Part shown: positions 45,801 to 54,459 of the stretch, piece by piece
Position numbering within the stretch: the stretch's first letter is position 1
Layout: each line of letters starts with the position of its first letter
Assembly: GCA_024413595.1 (NCBI GenBank)
Contig: JAKSUC010000007.1
Location: 30,680-94,679, forward strand
Reading direction: 5' to 3'
Source of the DNA: Bacteroidales bacterium
GTDB lineage: Bacteria; Bacteroidota; Bacteroidia; Bacteroidales; UBA3824
Length of the DNA stretch: 64,000 bases
Notes under the pieces: generated by a model
The model's database searches: none
What the model was told of the DNA's origin: nothing
The model's input: only the letters and a program-made list of their open reading frames with translations
Position numbers and translations under genes: made by a program

Positions 45801-46591
45801 AACAAATAGAAATTCAAAATAATACCATAAAAAATAGTTTGAGATATGCTCAAAAAATTCAGGATTCAATTTTACCATTAAAAGAAACGATTAATGATGA
45901 TTTTGATAATTTTATATTATATAAGCCAAAAGATTTTGTATCAGGTGATTTTTATTGGTATGAAAAAATTTCAGAAAATACAATAATATTAGCAGTAGCC
46001 GATTGTACAGGACACGGAGTTCCTGGAGCTTTTATGAGTTTGATTGGTTATAATTTGTTGAATGAAATTATTTTAATCAAAGGTATTACTGAGCCTAAAT
46101 CTATTTTTGAACAATTGAGTTCTCGTTTAATTTCATTATTAAAACAAGAAAAAACTCAAAATTATGATGGAATGGAAATGCGACTTTGTAAACTAGTTAA
46201 ATGTGATGAGGGATATTTTGTAACATTCTGTGGTTCTGGTTCTTCAATTTTCTATTATGATAGTTTTGCTGATATCGTAATTAGAGTAAGAGGCGGGCGT
46301 AAACAATTAGGTTTAAGTCAAACTCCTTGTATAGATTATGTTTATGAACAGCATAATTTTATATTAAAACCAGATGACAAATTGTTTATGATAACAGACG
46401 GTATAATTGATCAAAACAATTCACAACGTAAGCGTTTTGGCTCTGAACGTTTTCAAAAATTTTTAGAAGATTGTCGCCATTATACAATGAATGAAATGGG
46501 TGAAATTTTAAATCAGTCTTTAATAGATTTTATGGAAGGTCAACCTTATCGTGATGATATTACTGTTATAGGTATCAAAATAAAAAAATAA
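42815..46591 (+). CDS. Reg_prop/Y_Y_Y-PAS-SpoIIE transmembrane sensor phosphatase
   Basis: This 1258-residue protein has a signal peptide (RTYSYISYWAYLFFIMVLF...FAQS), a periplasmic two-component-regulator propeller of roughly 700 residues (repeats such as NLWCSYSGGISKIELN, SIWISTLLNGLIHF), a Y_Y_Y domain (about 700-770), one membrane helix (775-802), a PAS domain (about 830-945), a coiled coil (about 950-1020) and a SpoIIE/PP2C phosphatase (about 1030-1258; KPKDFVSGDFYWYE, VADCTGHGVPGAFMSLIG, DKLFMITDGIIDQN, RDDITVIGIKI). The usual Reg_prop hybrid kinase output is replaced by a phosphatase. The start is GTG at 42815; a later ATG (42863) would cut the signal peptide. U32 starts at the next base after its stop, so they are coupled. 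Confidence 0.9.
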   Translation: MRTYSYISYWAYLFFIMVLFLPLYTFAQSSDKFRETSYIQNFYLDDKGIIQKYYQFSEDSNGNIIVVSSDGVKYYNGFEWKTLKTEIQTGLTSVCFSKDNNLYVAGPIEVGYFNINKNGSANYESLADIISVEQEKVANIYSINDTSTLFVKETSVCSYSQTNRLQFSSTSKIISSIKFKDFVLAYREDGFLWKYTCNNNYSLIDLKEYGFIPNSTKLLNIDDSRILFLNSDLSYYVVDCQNIINGEKINPNKDIQKGVLPLSGDIFQINDLIYNSNLKKIAIATNYGVYIFSDKLEYVQVLKSRLNLPATSIQNLYFDSRDNLWCSYSGGISKIELNSPFVYYGEHNGIISNVLSCFADSKYYYVGTTNCIYVAPREQYSKRNIIFSRINYDKSFQENFCWNLQNVEDVILACTSEGLFQVFPNRAEKILDCGRCFNLATSQLYPNKILIASYYGLWIVDYTIKNGKIILSNAKVHSDIHENIYRVKVISDGSIWISTLLNGLIHFTPSGNDFQIKNIERIDTIGQLNTLRQLVLQQYGKYVYVNDGQIKKIVTDQETFTSTIEYDSLLNNSQINEPIEKFSFSNSTGDFFIKTQSSFYQINVKDSKQYKVLNFRKPIKSVYSINICDSLLLLGTDIGLIKRNINDQTISDPATKDFNVIINTITASDSIIFDGWKYFDKKLPVRDYSENQVVNIDYSNRNIKFNFSTSAFENISFIKYRYKLEGLNSEWSSWEKNNLKEFVNLSPGLYTFKVEALNCENVVTKTAIFKFKIKHPFYSSFWAILIYICLFILLIFIIIKYFTSALKKENTKLENIVQRRNQQLNIQREKLKQMSLVATKSTNAVAILDVDGNIEWINESFKDIYECEIDTFPQLYGCENFFDSKLASETLNQELIKCSRFSNQNISFESCHLKSNNTKTWLQSTLDALFDDQGKITNWILTQTDITLLKFSQEEGARQAQELSEAYIRLQESQVEMSVQQEQLLINNSKLEKGYKQIEIQNNTIKNSLRYAQKIQDSILPLKETINDDFDNFILYKPKDFVSGDFYWYEKISENTIILAVADCTGHGVPGAFMSLIGYNLLNEIILIKGITEPKSIFEQLSSRLISLLKQEKTQNYDGMEMRLCKLVKCDEGYFVTFCGSGSSIFYYDSFADIVIRVRGGRKQLGLSQTPCIDYVYEQHNFILKPDDKLFMITDGIIDQNNSQRKRFGSERFQKFLEDCRHYTMNEMGEILNQSLIDFMEGQPYRDDITVIGIKIKK

Positions 46592-48397
46592 ATGGAACTT
46601 TTATCTCCTGCAAAAAATATTCAAACTGCCATTGTTGCAATCAATTGTGGTGCTGATGCTGTTTATATTGGAGCATCTGATTTTGGTGCAAGAAAGATGG
46701 CGGCTAATAATTTGAATGATATTGAAAAACTTGTTGAATATGCACATTTTTATCGTGCTAAAGTTTATGTCACTTTAAATACCATTCTTTATGATAATGA
46801 ATTAGAAAATGCTAGAAATCTTATATATAGCCTTTATAATATTGGAGTAGACGCTTTAATTATTCAAGATTTGGGTATATTAGAGATGGATATTCCACCA
46901 ATAGAACTTCACGCAAGTACTCAAACAAATAATTATGATATAAATCGTATTAAATTTCTTGATCAATTAGGATTTAAGCGAATAGTTTTAGCACGCGAGT
47001 CTTCTTTAGAACATATTAAAGAAGTAAGAAAATCAATAAACGCAGAAATTGAATGTTTTATACATGGAGCATTGTGCGTAAGTTTTAGTGGACAATGTTA
47101 TATGAGTGCTAGAATAGGAGGTCGTAGTGCAAATAGAGGTGAATGTGCACAAGCTTGTAGACTTAAATATTCACTTTTAAATAATGAACAAAATGTTTTA
47201 ATAAAAGATTCATATTTGTTATCACTCAAGGATTTGAATATGACTTCAAAAATTCAATCTATGATTGATTTAGGTGTTAATTCTTTAAAAATAGAGGGTA
47301 GATTAAAAGATATTCCTTATGTGGCAAATGTCACTGCACATTATCGTAAATTATTAGATAATATTTTAGAAAAACGTGTAAAATTATCTTCTGGAAAATG
47401 CTATTATGATTTTACACCTGATACTTCAAAAGCTTTTAATAGAGGTTTTACTCAATATTTTGCAGAAAATAATAATGACAAACTAGCTAATTTTATAAGC
47501 CCAAAATTTTGTGGAAATCTTATAGGAAAACTTTCAATGAAGCGTGGTAATCAATTAAAAATAAATACAAACTCTATTATATCAAATGGTGATGGAATGT
47601 GTTATATTTTTAATAATCAACTTTATGGTTTTCGCGTTGATAAAATAGAGAATGACATAATATATGCTACTACTGAAAATAATTTATCGGTAGGAATGGA
47701 TATTTATAGAAATTTTGATACTGTTTTTCAAAAACAACTAGAAAATACTAAAACTCTGCGTAAAATTTCTGTCGATTTAAAAATTTATCCTTCAAAAGGA
47801 GGTTTTAAAATTTATGCTATTGATGAAGATAATATTGAAACAGAACATTTTACACAAAATGAACTTCAAAAGGCCAATAATATTGATCGTGCAATTCAAA
47901 ACATAGATTCATCATTACGTAAAGGTGGAGATTTGTTTAATATTCAAAATGTTGATATTAATTTTGATGAAATTCCATTTTTACCAAATTCTGTAATTAA
48001 TGAGAGTAGGAGAGAAGTGTTATCTCAATTAAAGTCTATTCGTGAAAAAAAATTCTATCCAAAACCAAGTTCTAAACCATCAGAAAACGTAAATTATTTC
48101 GAAAAATCAGGAGATTATAAATTAAATGTTTCCAATAAATTATCAAGAAAATTTTATAAAAATCATGGTTGTGAAATAACTCAAGAAGCATTTGAATTGT
48201 TGAAAAACACTAATGGATTAGAAGTTATGACTACAAAATATTGTATTCGTCGTGAATGTGGATTTTGTCCTAAAGAATGTAAAAATGTTCCTAAAGAATG
48301 GAAAAGCGAAAGTTTTAATTTGGTAGGACCATATCAAACTTTCGCTTTAAGTTTTGATTGTAAAAATTGTGTAATGAGGATTTTCGCTAAGCGATAA
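46592..48397 (+). CDS. U32 family protein (RlhA/YdcP-like)
   Basis: The 601 residues match the large U32 peptidase-like family: MELLSPAKNIQTAIVAINCGADAVYIG at the start, ELHASTQTNNYD, LARESSLEHIKEV, the Fe-S-type segment HGALCVSFSGQCYMSARIGGRSANRGECAQACR, LKIEGRLKD, a DUF3656-like middle and C-terminal Cys-rich CIRRECGFCPKECKN. Family members RlhA and TrhP hydroxylate 23S rRNA C2501 and tRNA uridine-34; this length and the two-part layout resemble RlhA, so RNA hydroxylation is more likely than proteolysis. It follows the sensor phosphatase with no gap and ends 1 bp from the convergent dehydrogenase gene. Confidence 0.85.
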   Translation: MELLSPAKNIQTAIVAINCGADAVYIGASDFGARKMAANNLNDIEKLVEYAHFYRAKVYVTLNTILYDNELENARNLIYSLYNIGVDALIIQDLGILEMDIPPIELHASTQTNNYDINRIKFLDQLGFKRIVLARESSLEHIKEVRKSINAEIECFIHGALCVSFSGQCYMSARIGGRSANRGECAQACRLKYSLLNNEQNVLIKDSYLLSLKDLNMTSKIQSMIDLGVNSLKIEGRLKDIPYVANVTAHYRKLLDNILEKRVKLSSGKCYYDFTPDTSKAFNRGFTQYFAENNNDKLANFISPKFCGNLIGKLSMKRGNQLKINTNSIISNGDGMCYIFNNQLYGFRVDKIENDIIYATTENNLSVGMDIYRNFDTVFQKQLENTKTLRKISVDLKIYPSKGGFKIYAIDEDNIETEHFTQNELQKANNIDRAIQNIDSSLRKGGDLFNIQNVDINFDEIPFLPNSVINESRREVLSQLKSIREKKFYPKPSSKPSENVNYFEKSGDYKLNVSNKLSRKFYKNHGCEITQEAFELLKNTNGLEVMTTKYCIRRECGFCPKECKNVPKEWKSESFNLVGPYQTFALSFDCKNCVMRIFAKR

Positions 48398-48398
48398 A

Positions 48399-49433
48399 TT
48401 ATTTTACAGCATTTTCAAAATCTTTACTAATATTAATAAATTCATTATACACATTTTGCATCATCGGAATACCTGAATTTAAACGTTCAATTTTTCTACG
48501 TTTTTCAGGGTCACCAGGCACCATAACTTCTTGACCTTCTAAAGGACGCATATTTCTAATAAATTTCACCATTTCGCCCATTCTTTTAATAAAGTTATTG
48601 GCGTTAGTAAATTTTGATATATCAATAGCTTGGAAAAAATGAGAAATTCCTCTTTTTTTCGTCATATCACTATGAAACATCGGCATTAAATCTTTACCCA
48701 TTTCACTACCAGATAAAACACTACAAAGAATTTCAACCATCATTCCTAACCCAAACCCTTTATAATCACCAATAGGTCTCACGCATTTAGCTTTGTTGGG
48801 ATTTGTTGTGAATTTTCCATTTTCGTCATAAGCACATCCATCTTTAAGTTCGATACCAGCTTCTTTACAGTTTCTCACTTGATTCCAACTAATAACGCTA
48901 GTTGCCATATCTAAACTAAGCGGTTCTTCACCTTCAATAGGACAAGCAAAACAAATAGGATTTGTTCCAAAAATAGGATCAACAGCATTATAAGCTTTTA
49001 CCAAAGAATTAGTATTAGTAAAAGCAAACCCTAACATATTATGTTTAGCAGCATAAATTGTAAAATATTCAGCAGCACCGAAATGCGAAGAATTTTTAAC
49101 AGCACAACAACCTGTACCGCTTTTAGCTGCCATATCAATACAAAAATCCATTGCAAATCTTCCAGCATGATGACCAATAGCACCATCTGCATCAATTAAT
49201 TTAGCTGAGCCATTATTTTTCACGATTTTAAACTGAGGTTTTTTATTAATTCTGCCTAGTTGAAATCCTTCTAAATAATGTGGAAATAATGCAAGGCCAT
49301 GAGTGTCAATTCCTTTTAACGAAGCATCTATAATACTATCAGTTACATGAGTTATTGATTCTGCGTTAACGCCATTTTCTTTTAGAATACGGCACATTAT
49401 TTCCCTAGTTTTTTCAGGGTCAAAATATATCAT
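48399..49433 (-). CDS. Ldh/Mdh-family NAD(P)-dependent 2-hydroxyacid dehydrogenase
   Basis: The 344 residues belong to the malate/L-lactate/ureidoglycolate/sulfolactate dehydrogenase family (not the Rossmann Ldh). Landmarks: DSIIDASLKGIDTHGLALFPHYLEGF with the catalytic-region THG, VKNSSHFGAAEYFTIYAA, FGTNPICFACP, SLDMATSVISWNQV and GDYKGFGLGMMVEILCSVLSGSEMG. The N- and C-terminal helices complete the fold. Substrate is not determined; (S)-lactate, malate or 3-sulfolactate-like are all possible. It lies 37 bp after pyrH on the same strand and may be co-transcribed. Confidence 0.85.
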   Translation of the reverse strand: MIYFDPEKTREIMCRILKENGVNAESITHVTDSIIDASLKGIDTHGLALFPHYLEGFQLGRINKKPQFKIVKNNGSAKLIDADGAIGHHAGRFAMDFCIDMAAKSGTGCCAVKNSSHFGAAEYFTIYAAKHNMLGFAFTNTNSLVKAYNAVDPIFGTNPICFACPIEGEEPLSLDMATSVISWNQVRNCKEAGIELKDGCAYDENGKFTTNPNKAKCVRPIGDYKGFGLGMMVEILCSVLSGSEMGKDLMPMFHSDMTKKRGISHFFQAIDISKFTNANNFIKRMGEMVKFIRNMRPLEGQEVMVPGDPEKRRKIERLNSGIPMMQNVYNEFINISKDFENAVK

Positions 49434-49470
49434 TTTTTTGTAAGTAAATGTGTATTTTATTTTTCTGCAA

Positions 49471-50178
49471 TTACTTTACCAAAGTACCAATTTTTTCGCC
49501 ATTTGTTATTTTTTTAAGGTTACCTTTTTGTGTCATATCAAAAACCATAATAGGTAATTTGTTTTCACTGCATAAAGCAAATGCAGTAAGATCCATTACC
49601 TTAAGTTTCTTTTGAATAGTTTCGTCAAAAGTTATTTCGTCAAATTTAGTAGCATTTTTATCTTTTTCAGGATCAGCAGTATAAATTCCATCAACACGAG
49701 TTCCTTTTAATAAAATATCAGCTTTAATTTCAATTCCACGTAAAGCAGCAGCACTATCAGTTGTAAAGAATGGATTTCCAGTTCCACCAGAGAATATCAC
49801 GATATAACCTTTTTCTAAAGCATTTATAGCTCTATTTTGCGAAAAACGTTCAGCAAATGGTTCCATTAAAGTAGCAGTTAAAACTTTGGCTTTACCACCT
49901 AAAGATTCAATGCAACTTTGTATAGCAATAGCGTTAATAGTAGTAGCTAACATACCCATGCTATCACCTTTTACACGTTCAACGCCTTTTTTAGTACCAG
50001 TCATACCACGAAAAATATTTCCACCACCAACAACAATTCCAATTTGAACTCCCATTGAAGATAATTCAAGAATTTCTTGGCAAAATTCTTCTAAAACATT
50101 GCCATTTATTCCGTATTTGTCGCAACCTGCAAGAGCTTCTCCGCTGAGTTTCAATAATATTCTTTTGTATTTTACCAT
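49471..50178 (-). CDS. pyrH: UMP kinase
   Basis: PyrH phosphorylates UMP to UDP and is the essential hexameric amino-acid-kinase-fold enzyme of bacteria. The 235 residues show YKRILLKLSGEALAG at the start, GIVVGGGNIFRG, DSMGMLATTINAIAIQ, GKAKVLTATLMEPFAE, IVIFSGGTGNPFFTTDSAAALRGIEIKADILLKGT, VDGIYTADPEKDKNATKFDEI and a normal C-terminus. Length is normal. frr, often adjacent to pyrH, is about 7 kb away here. Confidence 0.97.
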   Translation of the reverse strand: MVKYKRILLKLSGEALAGCDKYGINGNVLEEFCQEILELSSMGVQIGIVVGGGNIFRGMTGTKKGVERVKGDSMGMLATTINAIAIQSCIESLGGKAKVLTATLMEPFAERFSQNRAINALEKGYIVIFSGGTGNPFFTTDSAAALRGIEIKADILLKGTRVDGIYTADPEKDKNATKFDEITFDETIQKKLKVMDLTAFALCSENKLPIMVFDMTQKGNLKKITNGEKIGTLVK

Positions 50179-50290
50179 TTTTTAAAAATTATTTTTTCTT
50201 GTGAATAATTTCTTTATTTTTGAATATCAAATATACGAATTCTGTTTTTATTATGTATTTTAACAACATATTTTTTTAATTATAATTAGT

Positions 50291-51373
50291 ATGAATTTAA
50301 ATATTAGTCAAATACTTGAAGAAGAATTAGTTATGGCAAAAGCAACGTCTCGTCCTGAAGATAGTGTTTTTTTAATAAACGAAAAGGGACAATTTTGTAA
50401 TGCTAATTCAGATGTTTATATTAATTTTTGTGATACAAATTTTTTGGGAATAAACACACAAAAATATGATGAAATATATTCAACTAAAAAAGTTTTTAAT
50501 ACTTTTTCTTCAGGTGTTTTAGCGCAACAGAAGTTTTTTGAAAAACAACTTATAGATTTTCTTCATGTTAAAGATACTGCAATATTTCCTTCTTATAATG
50601 GAATTTCAGCAGATATTTTAGAAAATATCTTAAATACCGAAGATGCAATAATTTATGATGAAAATATAAATCCTGCTTTAATTCGAGGTGTACGCATTTG
50701 TAAAGCCGACAAAATCCGTTATCATCATAATGATATGGATAAATTAGAAGAAGCCCTAAAAATGACTCAAATGCGACGTTTACGAATAATTGTTACTGAT
50801 GGTATATTCTATGATTTAGGCGATTGTGCAAATTTGTCTGCAATAAAAAAATTAGCAGAACATTATAATGCTTTAGTTTTATTAGACGATAGTTTTGGAT
50901 TTTTAACATGTGGAAAAAATGGTCACGGCAGTGACGAATTATGTGGTGTAAAGAATTTTGCTGATATTAAATTAATTAACATGCAAAATTCATTATGTTT
51001 ATCAAATGGAGCAATTGTATGTGGAGATTCTATTATTATTGAATTATTAAAACGTCGTTCAAAAGTCTTGAAATTTTCAAATTCTTTATCAGAGCGAGAT
51101 TTTGCGTTAGCTTCAGATATAATTAGTCAAATTTCTATAAATAATTTACCAATAGAAATATTACACCAAAAAACAAATCGATTGTGTGAAATTTTAAAAC
51201 AAATGAATTTTGAACCCAAAACTCCTTGCGCAGGTATAGTTTCATTTACTTCAGAAAAGAGTATTGACTCCTTAAAAAGAGTTTTTAAAGAAAAAAAATG
51301 GATTTGTGAATATATAAAACGTGGAAATTTAACTCTTGTATCTTTAAAAGTATCAGCTATTTCAACTTTTTAA
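50291..51373 (+). CDS. Alpha-oxoamine-synthase homologue lacking the PLP lysine (LCB1/SPTLC1-like)
   Basis: The 360 residues align by eye along their length with 2-amino-3-oxobutyrate CoA ligase, BioF and serine palmitoyltransferase: CDTNFLGI (SNNYLGL position), FSSGVLAQQKFFEKQLIDFL, DAIIYDENINPALIRG, YHHNDMDKLEE, LLDDSFGFLTCGKNGHG, and the terminal SLKVSAIS. Three cofactor residues are replaced: the PLP-stacking His is Asn127, the DD[SA]H His is Phe202, and the Schiff-base Lys is Asn233 in NMQNSLCLSNG. That pattern and the HND[M] motif recall the non-catalytic LCB1/SPTLC1 subunit of eukaryotic SPT. The last helix is missing (about 20-35 residues). No catalytic partner gene is nearby. I infer a regulatory or structural paralogue. 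Confidence 0.8.
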   Translation: MNLNISQILEEELVMAKATSRPEDSVFLINEKGQFCNANSDVYINFCDTNFLGINTQKYDEIYSTKKVFNTFSSGVLAQQKFFEKQLIDFLHVKDTAIFPSYNGISADILENILNTEDAIIYDENINPALIRGVRICKADKIRYHHNDMDKLEEALKMTQMRRLRIIVTDGIFYDLGDCANLSAIKKLAEHYNALVLLDDSFGFLTCGKNGHGSDELCGVKNFADIKLINMQNSLCLSNGAIVCGDSIIIELLKRRSKVLKFSNSLSERDFALASDIISQISINNLPIEILHQKTNRLCEILKQMNFEPKTPCAGIVSFTSEKSIDSLKRVFKEKKWICEYIKRGNLTLVSLKVSAISTF

Positions 51374-51475
51374 AGAAATTATTTTACATTTAAATTGAAT
51401 TTTTCTTGCATAAAATATACCAAAATATCAAAATTTCCTTTATTTTTGTATTATGCAAACTTAAAACGCACTATT

Positions 51476-53047
51476 ATGCAAAATTTAAAGTTACAGCAAA
51501 AACTTCTTCAAAAGTTATCTCCACAACAAATTCAATTAATCAAGTTGTTGGAAATACCAACTATGCAATTAGAACAGCGAATAAAACGCGAAATCGAAGA
51601 AAATCCTGTTCTAGAAGAAGGAAGTGACGATGATAATAACATAACAACAGATGATTATAGTTCAAATTCTTCAGATTCACAGAGTGAAGATTCTAATACA
51701 TCAGATTCTTTAGATGATGATCAAGATTATGATGAAGTAGAGCGTGATATCAATGATGATTATAACGACGATGAATTCAAAAAAACTCAAAGTGATGAAG
51801 AATTTACCATGGAAGATTATTTAGACGAAGACGAAACTCCTGGTTATCGTTTATCATCAAATAATTATTCTGACGAAGACGAAAAACATTCAGATATTCC
51901 TTATACACAAGGAAATTCGCTTCATGAATATCTTTTATCACAAATTGGACTTGGCGTTTTAAACGAAGAAGAACAACTTTTGGCTGAGTATATAATAGGA
52001 AATATTGATGAAGACGGATATTTACGTCGAGATCTTGAAAATATAGTTGATGATGTAGCTTTTTCTGCTAATATTACAACAGATGAAAAATATTTAAAAA
52101 AGATTTTAACCATAATTCAAGATTTTGATCCAGCAGGAGTTGGTGCAAGAGACATTCGTGAATGTTTAATGCTTCAATTATTAAGACGTTATCGTAATAA
52201 TCAAGCAGACAGAAAGATACTAAAATTTGCATACGAAATAATCAAAGATTATTTTGAAGAATTTACTAAAAAACATTACGATAAAATTATTTCAAAAGTA
52301 GCGCTTACTGAAGAAGAACTAAAGTTGGCAATTGATGAAATAACTCATTTAAATCCAAAACCAGGCAGTATTTTTTCACCTCAATTGTCTAAAACATCAC
52401 AACATATTATTCCTGATTTTATTTTGGAAGACAACGAAGGTGATATGATTTTACATTTAAATTCTAAAAATGTACCAGAATTACGTGTAAATCGCACTTA
52501 TGCCGATATGATTGATAGTGCCAATAAATCAAAAGCTTCTAAAAAAGATAAAGATACACTCATGTTTGTTAAACAGAAACTTGATAGTGCAAAATGGTTT
52601 ATTGAAGCAATTAAACAACGTCAAAATACATTGATGATAACGATGCAAGCAATCATAGATTATCAACGCGAGTATTTTGAAGATGGAGATGAAACCAAAC
52701 TAAAACCAATGATCCTCAAAACTATAGCCGACGCAACAAATTTTGATATATCAACAATTTCTCGTGTAGCAAATAGTAAATATATTCAAACTCATTTTGG
52801 AATATTTCCATTGAAATTTTTCTTTTCTGAAGGAATGCAAACTGATACAGGAGAAGAAGTTTCAACACGTGAAATTAAAAAAATACTTAAAGAATGTATT
52901 GATGCAGAAAGTAAAAAGCATCCATTAACCGATGAACGACTTGCCAAAATATTACAAGATAGAGGTTATCAAATTGCTCGTCGTACAGTTGCAAAATATA
53001 GAGAGCAAATGAATATTCTTGTTGCTCGATTACGTAAAGAGTTGTAA
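51476..53047 (+). CDS. rpoN: RNA polymerase sigma-54 factor
   Basis: Sigma-54 directs transcription from -24/-12 promoters with AAA+ activators. The 523 residues start MQNLKLQQKLLQKLSPQQIQLIKLLEIPTMQLEQRI (region I, Gln/Leu-rich), continue with an unusually long acidic region II of about 120 residues (repeated D/E/S/N), the core-binding region, a helix-turn-helix, and the RpoN box ARRTVAKYRE near the end. The frame is open from a TTG at 51395, but the ATG at 51476 gives the family N-terminus. No sigma-54 activator is in the window. The next gene begins right after the stop. Confidence 0.95.
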   Translation: MQNLKLQQKLLQKLSPQQIQLIKLLEIPTMQLEQRIKREIEENPVLEEGSDDDNNITTDDYSSNSSDSQSEDSNTSDSLDDDQDYDEVERDINDDYNDDEFKKTQSDEEFTMEDYLDEDETPGYRLSSNNYSDEDEKHSDIPYTQGNSLHEYLLSQIGLGVLNEEEQLLAEYIIGNIDEDGYLRRDLENIVDDVAFSANITTDEKYLKKILTIIQDFDPAGVGARDIRECLMLQLLRRYRNNQADRKILKFAYEIIKDYFEEFTKKHYDKIISKVALTEEELKLAIDEITHLNPKPGSIFSPQLSKTSQHIIPDFILEDNEGDMILHLNSKNVPELRVNRTYADMIDSANKSKASKKDKDTLMFVKQKLDSAKWFIEAIKQRQNTLMITMQAIIDYQREYFEDGDETKLKPMILKTIADATNFDISTISRVANSKYIQTHFGIFPLKFFFSEGMQTDTGEEVSTREIKKILKECIDAESKKHPLTDERLAKILQDRGYQIARRTVAKYREQMNILVARLRKEL

Positions 53048-53656
53048 ATGAGTAAAATTATTAAGCTGATTAGTTATCTTTCGCATCCCTTTTTAATGCC
53101 GTTTTATTCTTTTTCGGTATTTTTTGGGATGGAAAGAAAGGCTTATTATCATTCTACATTATTTTCTGTATTGTGTTATTTGTCAGCATTTTCTATATTT
53201 GTAGTTTTGCCTTATGCTTTTTCAAAAATTTTAAACATTTCAAATTCTCATTTGAATTTGTCGAGTGAAAATATAAAAAATAGACTTACGATTTTTAGCG
53301 TAATGTTGATAACTTATATTTTTGCTTTTTTTATTTTTAGACCCGAACAATTTTCATCGTCGGGTATTTACTTAATTTTTATTTTATTTTGTATTTTAAC
53401 TATTTTTGAACTCCTTTTAATAAAAACCGAATTTTTAAATGATTTTTCTTTTTTTTGTGGTGGACTTTCTGGATTTATTATAATTTTAGGAAAAACTTCG
53501 GGAGCTGAAATTTTTTGGTCTTTTATTTTTTCTTTCTTTATTTTTACACTTTCATCATTTGCTCAAATGTATTCAAAAAAAATAGGCTTTTCTAAACTTA
53601 TTCTTTCATATTTAATTGCTTTATTTATAGCTCATTGCTTCCTTTTATTTTGTTAA
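53048..53656 (+). CDS. Membrane protein of unknown function (202 aa)
   Basis: The protein has about six hydrophobic segments and little else. It starts MSKIIKLISYLSHPFLMPFYSF, and the SHPFLMPFY element recalls a Bacteroidota family sometimes placed near PAP2-type proteins, but no PAP2 catalytic motif (KxxxxxxRP, PSGH, SRxxxxxH) is present. It begins directly at the rpoN stop (no intergenic base), so it is translationally coupled. I cannot assign a function. Confidence 0.6.
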   Translation: MSKIIKLISYLSHPFLMPFYSFSVFFGMERKAYYHSTLFSVLCYLSAFSIFVVLPYAFSKILNISNSHLNLSSENIKNRLTIFSVMLITYIFAFFIFRPEQFSSSGIYLIFILFCILTIFELLLIKTEFLNDFSFFCGGLSGFIIILGKTSGAEIFWSFIFSFFIFTLSSFAQMYSKKIGFSKLILSYLIALFIAHCFLLFC

Positions 53657-54381
53657 AATTGTTGTTGATATCTCAATTTCCTTTTGATATTTTCTTCTAT
53701 TCTTTATATCTATTCACACTGATGCAAGGATTTTGACTTGTTTTTAAAATTTAGTGATGGTTTTTATTTAAACTCGAAAAAATTTATTTTTTTTTATTTT
53801 TAATATTTTTGAACATAGGCATTGATTTTGCTTGCTGTACTATGTGAAGAAATGTTACTAATAGTTTGTTGTGTTGAGAATTTTTTTAATTTAAGATTTT
53901 TTATTTGATATTAATATTTGTTTTTAAACTTATAAAATTTTAATTTTATTAATTGTTTTTATCATTGGTTTTATTTTTTTTATTATTTTATTTATAAATT
54001 ATTATATTCTAATTCCTATATTTTACATATTTACTTTACTTTTGATGCTTATTTTTTTGATTTTAGCTTTTTGCTAAATAGAGTCTTTGCTTTTTTGATT
54101 TTGTCTAAAAAAATTATAAATAGAAAGAAACTATATTTTTCAGCATAACACATCAATTTTTTATTAAAAATTACCCAAATTTATATTTTATTATAACATG
54201 TAAATTCCTAATTTTAATTTTGTAAACAAACATATAGCATTGTAATTATATTAACTATTAATGATTAGTGTGGTGGTGTTATTTAGTTTTTTTTAGTTTA
54301 TAATATTGTTTAAATTGTGTTATTGCTTTTATATTCTATTAATTAGTATTTAATTAAATTTATATAGTATTATAAATAATC
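53657..54381. other. 725-bp AT-rich intergenic region
   Basis: This gap lies between convergent units. Stops are dense in all frames, and T-rich runs dominate. I see no gene, RNA or clear repeat, and no hairpin terminator for the rpoN unit. Confidence 0.5.
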
Positions 54382-54412
54382 AAAAAAAACGGTGAACGTT
54401 CAGTTCACCGTT
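54382..54412 (-). terminator. Terminator of the four-gene operon
   Basis: The minus strand reads a 10-bp stem AACGGTGAAC/GTTCACCGTT, loop TGAAC, then eight T. It lies 48 bp past the last stop. Confidence 0.9.
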
Positions 54413-54459
54413 AATATTATTAGTTCTTAAAATTCAAATATTTATACTTAAAATTTATC

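Noticed and set aside
51395..51475. TTG start adding 27 residues to sigma-54
   Set aside because: The ATG at 51476 gives the conserved MQNLKLQQKL-type N-terminus; the extension is not family-like.
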